Part shown: in pieces, positions 1 to 12,350 of the stretch
Numbering within the stretch: the first letter of the stretch is position 1
Layout of the letters: the number at the start of each line of letters is the position of its first letter
Assembly: GCF_014839805.1 (NCBI RefSeq)
Contig: NC_051129.1
Span: 13,768,920-13,832,919 of the forward strand
DNA: 64,000 bases
Source of the DNA: Manduca sexta
Lineage: Eukaryota > Arthropoda > Insecta > Lepidoptera > Sphingidae
Direction of reading: 5' to 3'
Notes under the pieces: generated by a model
Database searches by the model: none
What the model saw: only the letters and a program-made list of their open reading frames with translations
What the model was told of the DNA's origin: nothing
Translations under genes and position numbers: made by a program

Positions 1-9
1 GATAGCTTT

Positions 10-225
10 ATTTTTTTATGTTATGCGGCAAACGAGCACATGGTTCACCTAATGGTAAGTGTTCACCGCCCATGAACATCTCCATACTGTCCAATGCTCG
101 CTCGGATGATGCTATACTCCCGAGCGTCGACATTGGGCTGTAAGACTGGTGAAACCAGCATAACCATTCCACTGACCCTTTAAGCGGTGGTAGCGTTAAA
201 GCGTTTTTATTTCTGAAAAAAAAAT
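10..225 (-). mobile_element. LINE-F 3' end fragment
   Basis: A T-run followed by a translated-tail motif (ACCTAATGGTAAG) and the block GCTCGCTCGGATGATGCTATAC mark the 3' end of a LINE lying on the minus strand. The same block recurs near 2245 and 37380, so it is a dispersed family. No coding sequence remains. The LINE class is inferred from the A-tail and tail motif; the clade is not determined. Confidence 0.6.
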
Positions 226-1019
226 GTGGACATAGAGATGCATAGCCGGGCTTAATAACGGCTTTTTATGAACAAGTTCCTTACACGGCGAGTTATAGGT
301 TAATATTTTGTACAAACCTTTATCCGTGACCGTTCAGTTTACCCATTTATGATACAAAAATGGTATGAAATGGTAAAATTTACGATCGTCGGTGATGAAC
401 CGCGGTGAAAGCGTGGCGGGCGTGATAAAAACATTAAGTACGGTCGGCACAAAACTACAAAAACTGTGTGTGCCATTACTCAGTTCTGTACGGTTTGCAG
501 GGAAGATTGTATTGATGTGGCATTTGTTTGTATTATATCAATTGTAATTTTTATAAATGTAGACAAGGTTCGCATTACTTTACAGCAGTTTAAATAAATC
601 TGTAGTTATTTGACTGTACAACCGACTGAGAAAGGCATCTGACATGAGAGCATGATCTGACATAATGAGCGTAATAAAATACTTAAACCTTCAATCATTC
701 CCAAAATAAAGCCTTTTGTAAAGTAGAAAAAAGTCAATGATATCATACAAAGATTTAGAAATATTTTTCTGTTAACCGTACAAGTGAAGCGGTCAGCGGA
801 GCATAACGCAAAGTAAAGTCCTTTTTAACAGGAAGTAAATAATTCTATAATATGTTAATAACTATAATTCAAATTGAAAAGCTTTCTTTTATTCACTTCG
901 CGGCCGTGGCGCGCCAAAAGCTTGAGGTATGAAACTAGTTAAGCGACTTACAAAATTGAATATTAGTCATGATGGATTTTTATTTCTTACTATGAAAAAA
1001 CCTTAGTTCTCATACATAT
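226..1019. other. No gene seen
   Basis: AT-rich sequence with no recognisable repeat, RNA or coding signal. A run of restriction-site-like motifs at 901-939 is treated as chance. Confidence 0.5.
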
Positions 1020-1620
1020 TTTTTTATACGTGCGAGGAAAAAACGACCTTACTGCACCTGATGATAAGTGCAGTCCAATAGAATGTCGACTGACGAAAGA
1101 TGATTACTCCTTGGCAATCAACACAATATCGAATAATCGAAGCGGCGATAGCCTAGTTGGGTGTGGAACGGACTGCGAAAACGAATGTCCGCAGGTTCAA
1201 GTGTTCAGGTTTGGTTCAAATCCCAAGGGCACACACCTCTGACTTTTCTAAAATCATGTGTGTATTCTTTGTGAAATTATCGTTCGCTTTAACGGTGAAG
1301 GAAAACATCGTGAGGAAACCTGCACATCTGAGAAGTTCTCTATAGGAATTTTGAAGGTGTGTGAAGTCTACCAATCCGCACTAGGCCAGCGTGGTGGACT
1401 AAGGCCTAATCCCTCTCTGTAGTAGAGGAGGCCCGTGCTCAGCAGTGGGCAAGTATATAATACAGGGCTGATATTATTATTATTATTAATCGACACAATT
1501 ATGCCGGCCGGTTGGAACCGGATATACACAGGCTGATCTCGGAACGCGACACAGTTGCGTGGGTCATTAGAGTGGGTTTGATCACGTAGAGAAACAGCAA
1601 GGATACCTTTCCAGAGCTCG
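1020..1620 (-). mobile_element. LINE-E 3' end, split by SINE-A
   Basis: Two blocks, 1020-1127 and 1488-1620, join to form one LINE-E tail: T-run, ACTGCACCTGATG, GTCGACTGACG, then CGACACAATTATGCCGGCC and ACACAGGCTGATCTCGGAACG. Other LINE-E copies in the window are continuous across this join (for example near 58160 and 60150). The two halves are separated by a SINE-A insertion. Confidence 0.7.
1128..1487 (+). mobile_element. SINE-A, near full length
   Basis: A tRNA-derived SINE. The A-box-like head is GCGATAGCCTAGTTGG at about 1145. A B-box-like GGTTCAAATCCC lies near 1213, and the ATT-repeat tail is at 1471-1487. The flanks ATCAACACAAT (1117-1127) and ATCGACACAAT (1489-1499) look like a slightly decayed target-site duplication. 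The B-box region is odd: GGTTCAA occurs twice about 19 bp apart, as if a short stretch had been duplicated, which may impair polymerase III transcription. Confidence 0.8.
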
Positions 1621-2149
1621 CCTATATAATGCTTGAAATATTTTCCGATAGCCTGGGTCTTTGAACTTGATATGATGAGATTACACGGTCAATGAATCAC
1701 GTGTGCACTAAGAATTGTGTGTTTTCCTGGGTTTTTGGAGGTGACACTTCTGTCACTTCACCCCTTCTCCCTTATGCTAGAAAACAAAATATGTCACCGA
1801 TGGTCACCAAACCTTATACACCACAGAAAAAGATTCATAACTTGTTGCTGAGTTTAAAGAATAAATTGAAGTCGACCTAGTAATTTCAAAAGCACTATCG
1901 AGTAACTTATGAATTAGTCCGCTGTACTTTAATATAAAATATAATCTAGATATTGCCCAAATAAGTCTGCAAAGTTTATATCCTAAGGGTAAAAATAACA
2001 AAACTTTCAACAGGTGAGAGACGCCTTCAGGCATTAAGTTAGATAGCTCTAAGCTCAAATGACATTTGAAAATATCTCGTGGCATTTGATAAAATCGCTT
2101 TACATTAATAGATAACGACCGAAAATGTTTTAACGACTTATCTACACGG
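1621..2149. other. No gene seen
   Basis: Short open frames on both strands have no recognisable domain. Nothing repeat-like was identified. Confidence 0.45.
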
Positions 2150-2480
2150 CAAGTAGCTTACTTTATGGTAAGCGCCATCTATGGCCATAAACAGTAGAAG
2201 ATCATCTAGAACTTGAATACAGCACTGCAGGGCATAGGATAGTCGGTCCACTGCTCGCTCGGATGATGCTATTCACCTGGATGTCGATATGGGCTGTAAG
2301 ATTGTTTTTTTTTTAAGTGTTTATGTAAGGGGCTTGGTCGTTATTTCGCGACTATGTCGCGCCGTACGTCCACGTTTACCCGTGCCTACAAAATTTTAAT
2401 GAAATTGTAAGACTGTTGTTATCAAATAACCTCACCCTAAGTGATGGTAGAGAAAGAAATTTTTGCTTGCGAAAAAAAAG
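2150..2480 (-). mobile_element. LINE-F fragment, split by a small retroposon
   Basis: The block GCTCGCTCGGATGATGCTAT, with GGGCTGTAAGA after it, matches the copy at the window start. The element is interrupted at 2307-2405 by about 100 bp that begin with a T-run. It then resumes with TGTAAGACTG and the AACCTCACCCTA region. Confidence 0.6.
2307..2405 (-). mobile_element. Small retroposon inserted in LINE-F
   Basis: A segment starting with T10 (an A-tail on the minus strand) is flanked by TGTAAGATTGTT (2295-2306) and TGTAAGACTGTT (2406-2417). This is a 12-bp target-site duplication with one mismatch. It is probably the 5'-truncated 3' end of a LINE. The family is not recognised. Confidence 0.65.
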
Positions 2481-2602
2481 GGCACTAGATAGAACATTGT
2501 TTGTGCTTTACATAAAGTTGCGGTGAAACTTAAGTTGACTAATCTTCCGTTTGGGATTTGAATAACAAATCTGGGTAATGCTAGCGTACCTAATAGTGAA
2601 TT

Positions 2603-2789
2603 AGCCAGTGTAACTACTTGACATAAGACTTAACATCTCATGTCTCAGGATGGCGAGCGCAGTGGAATACAAAACAATACTTTGCAATTCAAGGTGTTGG
2701 ATGGTGTTTCTTAAATTGACGGTCGTTTGTATCGCTTACCATCAGGCAAACGACAAGCTCGTCTCGTCATTCAAAGCAATTTAAAAAAT
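2603..2789 (+). mobile_element. LINE-D 3' end fragment
   Basis: Matches the LINE-D tail seen more than ten times in the window: CAGTGTAACTACT, ATCTCATGTCTCAGGATGGC, GCTTACCATCAGGC, then TCGTCTCGTCATTCAAAGCA and an A-rich end. It is 5'-truncated and non-coding. The clade is inferred to be CR1/jockey-like from the ACCATCAGG-type tail. Confidence 0.75.
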
Positions 2790-3539
2790 AGCGTTTTCTA
2801 ATCGAGCAAATTCATGATATCCGGTGAGCAACTCGCTTTCATTTTTAGTCATGAAAAACCTATTTAGAAATTATCGTGAAACTTTAATTTATATTTTCGA
2901 GTGTGAAATTTTCAAATTGAAAGTTGTTCTTTTAAGACCACGCATACGCATGTCCAAATTCAAGTCTGGGTTGGTTTAAACTGGTAATGAATCGTTGCTC
3001 GTCGTACATATCCTGGCTTATGTCACTTATCAGTAAAATTATATAAATTCCGCATTTCCATCATAACGTTTTAATTAAGTGATTGTGTTATGCCGTTCTC
3101 TTCCTTACGTCATCAAACATAAGACACAAAAGACAAAACGAGTTAATCATTGATCCAAAACATTTTTTGCTAAGCCTTTATTGTTTCTTTTCGAAGTTAA
3201 TAAATGGTTTAAGGTAACCGGCCGTAAGAAACGACAAAAAGTCGTGACTGAATTTTTATAACGTAGGCCACGTACGTTTAATTTGCAATATTGTTTCCAC
3301 ACATATATCACTTTCTTTCTAACATATGCTAATGTAAACGTTCACGACTGTTACGGTAGTAGATAAAATTAGGTCAAAATGGAATAAAACCGATTAATAT
3401 AAAAATAACTTAAGGAATCAGAAGCGATATCTTAATTTATGATTGGGTTGCTGGCCGCCTTTTATGTCTCTTGTCGCTATTTACTTTTTACAAAAAAATC
3501 CAGCCACGCTGTTTGCTAGTTACAAACGGCGGACGCGAG
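2790..3539. other. No gene seen
   Basis: AT-rich sequence without recognisable repeat or coding signal. Confidence 0.5.
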
Positions 3540-3695
3540 AAGAGGGGAAAATGTTCGTGAGCCCTTATACGCCTCAATGTGGGTTTTCAACCACGAGGTA
3601 TAAACACTGAACTATGTGCCTAGGGCCGCGGCTGATGTCCCCCAGTGCAAGAGTGTGCATTCGGTTTGGAGATCGAGTGCACACGAATTGCTTCG
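3540..3695 (-). mobile_element. LINE-I fragment
   Basis: Read on the minus strand, this matches 53490-53625 along its length: TTCAGTGT-TATACCTCGTGGTTG, CACATTGAGGC and TATAAGGGCTC. The better copy at 53480 carries an A-run at its 3' end, which supports a LINE tail. An open frame here is a by-product of the repeat. Confidence 0.6.
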
Positions 3696-5509
3696 GGAGG
3701 TAGGTATTTACGACTTAATGCTGAAGTCAATGACATTTCAATTAAATAATATTAAATTCTGTAACGTACTCGTGAAAACCTGTATGGCCTTTTATTTCTT
3801 TTATTTTGTAATATATTAAGACGTATGTTGGCTGTTGGTTTTCCAATAAATAAATAAGAAATTATTGTACCCATATTAAAATTATTATAATTCCCCAAAA
3901 CTCGGATTGGTTTGCAATTCGTATAGTTTTATTCCATTTATCCCTACATGAAACATCGTTCGTAACATATGAATATGATAATAAAGCCACTATGTTTTAC
4001 AATCGATGCCAACCACTCGGGTGAGTACACATTGTTATTTATGTCATCCGCGCAACAATATTTTTTGTAGGTTTTACTCTAACCCATCTGCGGGATAGAA
4101 AAAAGAATTGCAAATTTTATGCTAGGTTTTGCTTGCGATTTGTTGTGAAGGTCTTTCGGGAATAAAATTGCTAAGGGATCTGTATTTTTTTTTAAGAGTT
4201 CACATAATATTTATATTATTAATATGTTAATATAAAGTTAGTAATCTTATAAGCACATTACACTCACGAAGTGTGAGATTTGGCATAATAAAAGTTCATA
4301 AAGAGGAGTCCGGAAAAATAAAATTTATGTATATGTGTTACAATATTATATTCGACGGCCGAATTTCGATCGTTGCACGACCACCACAATATAACAACCA
4401 ATTATAAAATGATAATTATATGTTGCTCACTGTATAGTGAGCCACCCTGCTTATACACCAAAATAGACTGTAATAACACCAGAACTTCGAAGTACAAAAC
4501 AATGGAATGTAAGTTCAAAACCTTACGCTTTAAAATTCATAATACATATTAGGTAGTTAGATACGCAACGCCCTCCTGAAATGTACAAAGTTATTATACC
4601 TACGTAAATAGACTAGTGTACAGAAGCTTGCCTGTTTCTAATGGAGCGATTCAATGATATTTCAAATTAAACAGTAAAAACTACATTAAATCCATTTTAA
4701 CCTTTAAGCGAGTCAGTACGGCCGCTGTGTTAAGATTATGTAAATATAAACTATGCAAAAACATGCATGAAACATACATAAACATACGGTTAATTTTAAG
4801 AACACCGATAGCCAATTCTTAGATTAAATTCTATTTTTAATGTGAAAAAATGCCTTTGCTAAAAATGTTGGCAAAGCTTTTATTTAAAACTCGAATGAGT
4901 CATCAAAGTTTATAGATCAGCCTCAATCATTAGTTAATTGGAAACTTGTTGCTATCAATATCTATCGCAACGCATTCGTTATAAGGTCAAATATTGAAAC
5001 AGTATTAAAACAAGTCGACATCTAAACATTTGACCGTTTTAAAGTGATTGTAAGCTTTCGCTTCCAATACTTGTTCGATTGGACGGTTAGACTGGTCATC
5101 GCGCGCGGGTTGACTTGGCATTTGTTTGGTATAGTATACTCTTATTGGTTATTGATACCCAGGGAGATATATATGGGCTGTGGGCTAGCAAGATTTGCAA
5201 TGGAAAAGATACATCTTTTCTCTCCATGGATGTCTGTTGTCAGTAGATTTGCCTGGGTGTTGAAGTCTCGGGGGAGTAGACGTAAGGTAAGCAACTGATT
5301 ATAAAATTAAATCGAAGGGTTTCTGTAACATACGTTAAAGTATCGACCTCGCAATGGTATGGGATAAGGAGTAGACGAAGAAGGAAATTAGAGATTCAGG
5401 ATTGTCATTCTCAGCTATGGCATGGAACTTCATTTATAAATCGAAATTGATAACCCTAAACCCATCGAAATAATATTATTTCAGGTTTCATTACGGTTTT
5501 ATGTTATTA
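3696..5509. other. No gene supported
   Basis: AT-rich sequence. An open frame at 5044-5298 ends at AAG-GTAAGC, which resembles a splice donor. However, it has no recognisable domain and no clear acceptor, and frames of this length arise by chance here. Confidence 0.4.
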
Positions 5510-5618
5510 CTTTCTTCCGACATTTCGAAGATTGCAACCTTCATGGTGCCGAAGCGGACTGAGGCGTTGGTCGTCGGCAAAGTCTAAGTTACAATTTCTA
5601 CATTTTACAATTATTACA
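5510..5618. repeat. Repeat J copy
   Basis: Short repeat with CATTTCGAAGATTGCAACC, TTCATGGT, GACTGAGGCGTTGGTCGTC and AAAGTCTAAGTTACAA. The same order of motifs recurs at 7205-7312 and 44140-44245, and in reverse at 50865-50925. The class is unknown. Confidence 0.6.
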
Positions 5619-7204
5619 AAAACATAAAACTGAAAAGTTTTCATACAGATCAATCACATTTCAAATTAATCGCGCGCACAAACATGTACAACTCTATTAC
5701 AATGCAACAAGGCACTTTCTTCTTTACACGTGAAAGGTACATCAAATTTGCAATCAATATTGCGAGAACATCTAGACACCCGTTAGTATTCACAAGAACA
5801 GGTTCTCCGGAATCTGGCGTTCGCCGGAAACACATTTCGTGACTGACGCACACAGGCTCATTGTGCTGATAGATTGGCTAAGATAATTGTCGACCTCACT
5901 CGGCCTAGCAAGATGAGAGTTATGAATGAAGAATGCAAATTGGATGGAGAAAGTTCCAAAGTAAAGTTTGAAGGGGTGTGGGGTCCACATATGTCAAAAT
6001 CGAAGTGCTGTTCATGGTATTTACACGATCAGACTAGAGGTCTACTTAGGACCATTGCTCCAGCATAGTGGAGGGTGGTAAATCAAAGAAAAAGATTCCA
6101 TGCAGTAGGACACTTTTCTTCTTGATTAATTCATATGTTCTATCAAAATCGATAGAGGTATGTAAATAATTACTTGTCTAAAGGTGTTTCGAACCCCTTT
6201 GGGAAAATAGTTTCTGTAGCAGAGACCGAAGTTTAGAACTTTACTATTTAAGGTTTTCGGTCACATTTCTAATATCCCAATCGAAAATCTTTTTCGCAAA
6301 ATTATCAAACTAAACATGTTTAATGGACTGGTTGATCAAGTTAATAAATTGACTACTATTTTTTTTTTAATATTTAGGATCTTTGCTACAATATTATAAG
6401 AAATGATTTAGCGAATTTAGCTTGTTTATAAATATTTGCCAGGTGCTTGGGTGTTTCCGATATTTTTTATACAATTTAAAGACGAGACCATCAGGCGCCG
6501 GTCTTGCCTTTCAACAGTAAAAATATAAGAAAATTTATAATATAAAATACTAAGATTGTTTGTTACCATAAGACATTAGATACTACTAACGCTAAGTTTT
6601 TAATTTACAGTAACAGTCAACGTTACTGTTACTTTCGCCTGATACGACGTTTGTGTTGAAGCAACTCTTACGGCTTTTACTTTAGTGACGATTTTGCGAC
6701 AACTTTTATATTTTACGTTAATGTCAATTTTTACCTTTACGGTTCACAAAAAATTAACAATAGAGATTGTATGAGTCTCATAATACAATTACGAAGATCA
6801 TACAATTGCGCACTCCTTAGCAGACACATATCATATTAACCTTTGGAGACAGAACTCATTGGGAACAGCACTACAGATACAAGTTGAAGATTTCTCAGAA
6901 TTCTGAATCATACGATGAAAGGCGCTTGTAGTAACTAGAGTGACGGTAGCCGAAGATCCGGGTCAATGATCTCGATTTGATTGTGTTCAGTTTCGGCGAT
7001 TAAAGGACTCGTATTTATGTATTCGTTTAATGTGGTAGGATATTCATACGGGGATAGATCATTCTGGATTGAGTAGTCCCGATATCTTTTCTTTCCTGCC
7101 AACCCGAGTTTCCTTCTTTGTTTACTTTGTACGCTTTGATCTATTATATGTTCAAGAATGTCTAATTAAAATTAAACTATTTTTCGGATTTTCTCGGTTT
7201 ATAT
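5619..7204. other. No gene supported
   Basis: Contains small open frames on both strands around 5650-6070 without recognised domains. The rest is AT-rich and featureless to inspection. Confidence 0.4.
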
Positions 7205-7312
7205 ATTTTAATTTTCTCCCGATGTTTCGAAGACTTTGCAGCCTTCGTGGTCACGGGGGGGAACTGAGGTATTGGTCATCCGCAAAGTCTGTAATATCTG
7301 TAGTTACATAAA
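7205..7312. repeat. Repeat J copy
   Basis: TTCTCCCGATGTTTCGAAGAC, TTTGCAGCCTTCGTGGTCAC, ACTGAGGTATTGGTCATCCG and AAAGTCTGTAATATC follow the order of the copy at 5510. This is the best preserved of the four copies. Confidence 0.65.
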
Positions 7313-7439
7313 CGAGTTATTGGAGTAATAATTAAATATTCTCATGTACCTTGACTTATCATAAGTGCAACTATGTTCCCTACGTGATGAATAAAGCATT
7401 TTTTTAAATTTTATACTGTACACAAGGTGGAATGCAGCT

Positions 7440-7580
7440 ATATTGTGGAATCAGTCAGGCAGAACAGGTCAGTATTATTGTATCGACTGGAGTGACTATT
7501 ATCTCTTGTCAACAGATCAGACGTCATTACGTTTACCATCAGGTGCATTGGAGATAGTTCTCCATGCATTTATAAAAAAA
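7440..7580 (+). mobile_element. LINE-E 3' end fragment
   Basis: Contains TTGTATCGACTGGAG, ATTATCTCTTGTCAACAGA, GTTTACCATCAGGTGCA and a terminal A-run near 7573. These are the order and spacing of the LINE-E tail in plus orientation. It is diverged. Confidence 0.55.
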
Positions 7581-8524
7581 TCTCTCCGTTTTGACATTGT
7601 ATTTACTCTGTATTTCATTTATACTGAAAATTATTATTTTGGAATCTGGATCTTGACCCAAAAACTCTATTACGTGAAACCAAACATAACTGATGAAACT
7701 TATAAAGTACGTTTTTGTCTACTCCTAAAAAAGACTAAGGCTTGATTGCTATGTTTGCTGCATCTACCAGGTGCCGGTTTAGAAATAGGTCAATCTAGTC
7801 TGGACCTAGTATAAGATCTTGTATCTTCATTTTGTCATGGGTATTTAAAATTTCGAGGGAATTTCGGTCCTTCAATCCTCAGCACAAAACATTTCAGATC
7901 ACATTTGTTGGGAATTAAGCAAGGATCAACTTCTATGCATTCTTTACAAACATTTTTGTTTAAAAAAATTGAATAGTTACTATCATGTCTGGTCTCTGTG
8001 TTGTGAACATTATTCTGACTATGAACTACACGATTCGTTTGAAATTAGATTTTCTAGAGATGCTAGATGTAGATAGTTGCAAAAACTAAGGCTACATCTA
8101 TATGGAAAAGTTATCTTTCAACTCAACGCCAATAAGGGCAGGCTAACGTCCAAGGGTCATGAAATCCTCAGCGCATGTGGTCCAATCAAAAATTAATAAA
8201 AAAGATATTATGAATGAACATGCTTAAGTCATGTGTCAATAAAGATTAACGCGGTATTTCATTCATACTGTTAAATATTTTAATCCTGTATTGAGGTCAA
8301 TGATGATATTTCCGAACGCATTTCGGTTCTTGCGATAGGTCTTACTTTGGAAGTAATCTGTGCTTTCACTAATGATCTTATTTTAATTTTTTTTTCGTGT
8401 TATTTAATGATGAATGATAATATCAGCAAGCCTGCTTGTAGACAGTTGCAAGACCAGTCAGAGCTATGAATAAGCATTACAAACATTAAAAATTAAATTG
8501 TATAACTTAATTATTTAATTTCTG
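7581..8524. other. No gene seen
   Basis: No recognisable coding, RNA or repeat signal. Confidence 0.45.
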
Positions 8525-8655
8525 CCCCTATTTCCTTATCTACTTCCTTATCTACTCTACCGGGCTACTAACCGGACTAAGCAACGGGATTCCAGTATCC
8601 CATACCCATTCCCAGGTTTCCCCGATGTTGACTGCAGGAACGCCTAAACACAAAA
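8525..8655 (+). mobile_element. LINE-I fragment
   Basis: A pyrimidine-rich lead, then CTAAGCAACGGGATTCCAGTAT, CCCATTC and TGTTGACTGCAGG, matches 44390-44450 in the same order. The class is inferred from its better relatives at 53480 and 25530. Confidence 0.5.
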
Positions 8656-9602
8656 AACCTAATTATACTTCACTTTATTATACAAGCCTAAGGCAGTCCA
8701 ACGTTGCCTAATGACATGAATAGAAAAAACGTTGGCATCTGATCTAGATATTTGTATACATTCGTTGTTTTTAAAAGCACTATACACGAATTTCCTACAC
8801 AAAAAAGGTAAAATACAGCCATGTTGCGTTTTCAGTTTACCTAATCATCCTAAAATCTAGACGAAATCCCATCGAAGTGAATGTATTTCGGTTCCGTTCC
8901 GGCTCGGATACTCAAAAGATCTGTTTCATTGGACTTTTGCGAATAAATTCGGACTTTAGAAACTGAGGGTAGTCAAAAATCGTTGGCTGGCAGGGTTACT
9001 GAGTCGTGTAGCTACATAGGATATGGCTTGTATTGAAAGGTTAGATTTGTTAGGTAGTGTGGTAGTCTTGGTAGCCTTTTTAATTGGGATTGCCTTTAAA
9101 AGTAAAATGTAGTTTATTCGTATGTATTTTAATATAACTATTATCCAAGCCACGGGTTTACATTATTAGTTTAACTTTAAATATTCAGAAGTTCGCTATT
9201 ATAAGTAAATAGTATTTTTTCTCTTAAATAAAATATTCCCACTAAATATTGTTGACCTAATTTTTTAAACTTATTTTTATTAAAACTTTTATTCGATATA
9301 TCCTATAGTTTGAAGATATACGCCCTATTCTGAATTTATTATAGAAATTATTAAGTAACTTATTTATAGAATAACAATAAAAATGGTGGCAAGACAACAT
9401 TCAAAATACTAAGTTATATTATTTGCAGTATTTGGGAGTCCCGTTACTTTTACTATATTTCGAGCACATACCCAAGTATATCATTTTAAATGACTTAATA
9501 TGACAGGTTACTTTCACCGGCTGAGTGGAGAGTCGGTAGCTGAATTTTTACGCTTTTTTTTCTAAATATTTGTAACCCGTTTAAGTTTTATTTATTACCA
9601 TA
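8656..9602. other. No gene seen
   Basis: AT-rich sequence. The minus-strand open frame at 8956-9153 has no recognisable domain. Confidence 0.45.
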
Positions 9603-9778
9603 TTTTTTTATTGCTTTGAATGACAAGACGAGCTTGTCGTTCGCCTGAGAGTAAGTGATATGACCGCCCATAGACAGTAGAAACACCAACACCTTGAATT
9701 ACAAATTGTTTGGTATTGCACTGCGCTTGCCATCCTGAGGCATGAGATGTTAAGTCTTATTATGTCTAGTAGTTACTG
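9603..9778 (-). mobile_element. LINE-D 3' end fragment
   Basis: T-run, TTGCTTTGAATGACAAGACG, TCGCCTGA-AGTAAG, then ACACCTTGAATTACAAA and GAGATGTTAAGTCTTATTATG. It is truncated at about 175 bp. Confidence 0.75.
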
Positions 9779-11399
9779 GTTTTTAGACAACAGTATTTAA
9801 ATGATTGTGCATTTAGTGTATACATAATATTAAATCAATAGGTATAGTAAACATTTACGATATTTGACCCTTGATTTCTTGTATTTTAATGATCAGTGAT
9901 ATACAAGTGATACGTTTGGACTTCTTAAATTGAATGATATAAGACCTAAATTGCAAAGACACTGATTTATATTATTATTATTTATTAGTATTAGTTTTAA
10001 ATAATCTATCCTGTGTTCCATATATAGATATCTTTTTTTACTAGGTGAAATTCCTTCATCCAATACAAAAAAAAACAGACCAAAATGTACCACATACCCT
10101 ATTTAAAAAGTAAATACAGTTACGTGCATACATGGTGCAGGCAAGCCAGTTACGTTAGTCCGTATCAAAGCGAACGAGGTAAAAACTCACGTCCCGAACC
10201 GAACTCATTAACTTAATATAAACGCCGCAAGCCGCTGCCCTTCCACGAATCCCACAGTACAATGTGCAGTGGTAAGAAAATATATTTTTGCACTGATTTT
10301 TGAAGAACGCTAAAATAAAATATGGATATTGATATGAATAAAATCGTTTGATTCTTATATCAATTATCAAGTTTTTTGGTTCTTTGTTATTTGTGTAGGT
10401 AGTTCAAATGGAATTTTGTTAAGAGAAACATTGAAAATAAATTTTAAATATTAATTTAAGCATAATTAACAACCATATAAATTGATATTATGTTAATAAT
10501 CATCAGTGATCAATTCGTGAATAATCTTAGAGGCACTGTATGGAGACTTGTAAATAAATGAAGATTCTAATGGTATTTTAGCCTCTATAAATCTAACTTC
10601 CAGCGAACAATCCTTTAGTTTTCTATCAAATAATAGATCTAGGTTTATTTGACTGTATCGCTCAACATAACTAGCCACGGCATAACTCCACCACAAATAA
10701 ATAATAAAGTCATTTTAAATGTCTCGTTTAATATTAATGCTCCATACGTTCTGCTCTGCGGAACTTAATTTACTGTTTCCCATTCCACTACGCGCAGTTC
10801 ATCGGTTATTTATAAGTCGGCAAAATTAAATCAACTCATAACGTATGGCGTGTCCATATGCCGATTGACCAACACTTTTCGCCGGCGTACAAATGACAAG
10901 TTTATCCTGCCAAATCGCGTTGGACACGAAAACACAATCGGTTGATGTACGATCGGTGATATTTGATTTATTTGGTTTATAACCGTGGACCGGTTTTTGG
11001 CGTTCCTTCACGAGAAGTATTAAAATGTTTATTTAAAGAATGTGTGATAATTACGTTAGAATGTGTAATTGAGAAAGTTTTGAAGTATTTTTGGATTTAG
11101 AGATAGTTGTTACTCGTTTTTATTACATCGCCTAGATTCAGGAGTTGTTTATTATAAATTATAATATTACGCAGGTTTGATATCAGCAGTTTTTATTTAC
11201 TGTAAAAGAATATTTGCGTTATTACAATGCACTTTTTCCAATAAATCGCCATCCTTGATAGACTCAAAAAGATCGTGTAGCACAAGTTTTGCATATTACT
11301 GATCCATACTCCTTTACTTCAGCCAGAATTTAGGCATCATGGGTACTCCTGGGCAGTAGTTTCTATTCTATTGCCGAAATGTAATGACCTCGTTGATAA
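9779..11399. other. No gene supported
   Basis: Several small minus-strand open frames (9893, 10155, 10493, 10826) carry no domain I recognise. The stretch at 10800-11010 is less AT-rich than its surroundings but shows no splice-bounded exon. Confidence 0.4.
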
Positions 11400-11500
11400 A
11401 GGCAGGATGTCCCTGAATGCAGATTGCAGGCCGCTTCCAAAGGGTGGTCTAGAAATCTTTGGAGGAAGCCTATGTCTAGCAGTGGACACCCTCTGATAAT
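11400..11500 (+). pseudogene. RTE-H reverse transcriptase tail remnant
   Basis: In one plus-strand frame the sequence reads KSLEEAYV-stop-QWT followed by a stop. This matches the C-terminal signature (SLGEAYVQQWT) of the RTE-type LINE protein seen more completely at 44550 and 58350. An internal stop replaces one Q, so it is a dead remnant. Confidence 0.6.
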
Positions 11501-12189
11501 TGATGCACCTATGAACCTTTTTGAAAATTTAAAAAATCCTTTAAATCTAAGAACCTGGCTTCCCAAAACCTCAAACTTAATATAAAAAATTCCACTAAAT
11601 ACAGTGAAAAAAAGCGTACGGAACTCTAAAGTCCAGTTCGCACTTGACGTTCCCTTAACGATCGCCATGATGGGCAGTGCACTGATCCAATTAATAATAA
11701 TAAAGGGGCGAGCAAAAACAACGTTACGACGTGCGATTTTTGGGACCGAAATCAACGCACATTCCAGCAAGCCGACGGGTCAACGTACGCACCAACTGGT
11801 TCCAACATATTTGGCCAAAAAAGCCCTTGATAGCGCGCAGGGTTTAGTCCCACGGTGGGATATTTTTTCGAACGTTTGCATTACATAAATTGGGAACCTG
11901 TACCTGATGATTCGGAGGCTGATTCTTCACGGAGATTGTGTGTGACCGGATTTTTTCCGTTTCGCGCCATTAATCTGATGGGAGTGTGTTTTTGTGAAGA
12001 ATGTTTGGATGTGAATGTCTGAAGGCTTTAGGGATAGTCTGGTACCACCGTGGTGATTTATATCGCCAAATATAGGTACATATATTTTTCGGATATGAAG
12101 GTCATTGTTAGTGTAGTTTCTAAGAAATATGATGACCTCAAGATGATCCAAAGGTTTCTGTGAGCGCTATTTCATTCTAACAAATCTCC
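11501..12189. other. Unassigned stretch
   Basis: Open frames overlap here on both strands (11363-11770 minus, 11604-11888 plus), the longest being 135 codons. Neither shows a recognised domain, and they are mutually exclusive shadows. A few frames of this length are expected by chance, so I do not call a gene. Confidence 0.35.
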
Positions 12190-12350
12190 CAAATATAATG
12201 TCAACCAATGGGAGAAAGAATAATCTATAAGAATGTCGAGGGTATGTGAAGGCTGCCAACCCACCCTTGACCAGCGTGGTGGACTAAGGCCTACTAATAG
12301 AGAAGGCCCGTGCTCAGCAGTGGGACAAAATATCACACAGAGATGGTATT
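12190..12350 (+). mobile_element. SINE-A-related 3' fragment
   Basis: Shares GTCAACCAATGGGAGAAAGA and GTATGTGAAGGCTGCCAACC with the start of the array at 13535. It then continues with the SINE-A tail region (CAGCGTGGTGGACTAAGGCC, GTGCTCAGCAGTGGGAC). It appears to be a subfamily distinct from the 1128 copy. Confidence 0.65.

Noticed and set aside
901..939. Closely spaced EagI, AscI, HindIII and SpeI-like sites resembling a cloning polylinker
   Set aside because: The sites are separated by ordinary AT-rich sequence, no vector sequence follows, and the flanks are genomic in composition. Taken as chance.
5044..5298. Exon ending at AAG-GTAAGC
   Set aside because: The donor is good but there is no convincing acceptor or start context and no recognisable protein. 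Left as unassigned.
5874..6068. 64-codon frame with coding-like composition
   Set aside because: No known domain, and competing frames overlap on the other strand.
11363..11888. Overlapping 135-codon (minus) and 94-codon (plus) frames
   Set aside because: They shadow each other, neither has known motifs, and the left part overlaps an RTE-H remnant.
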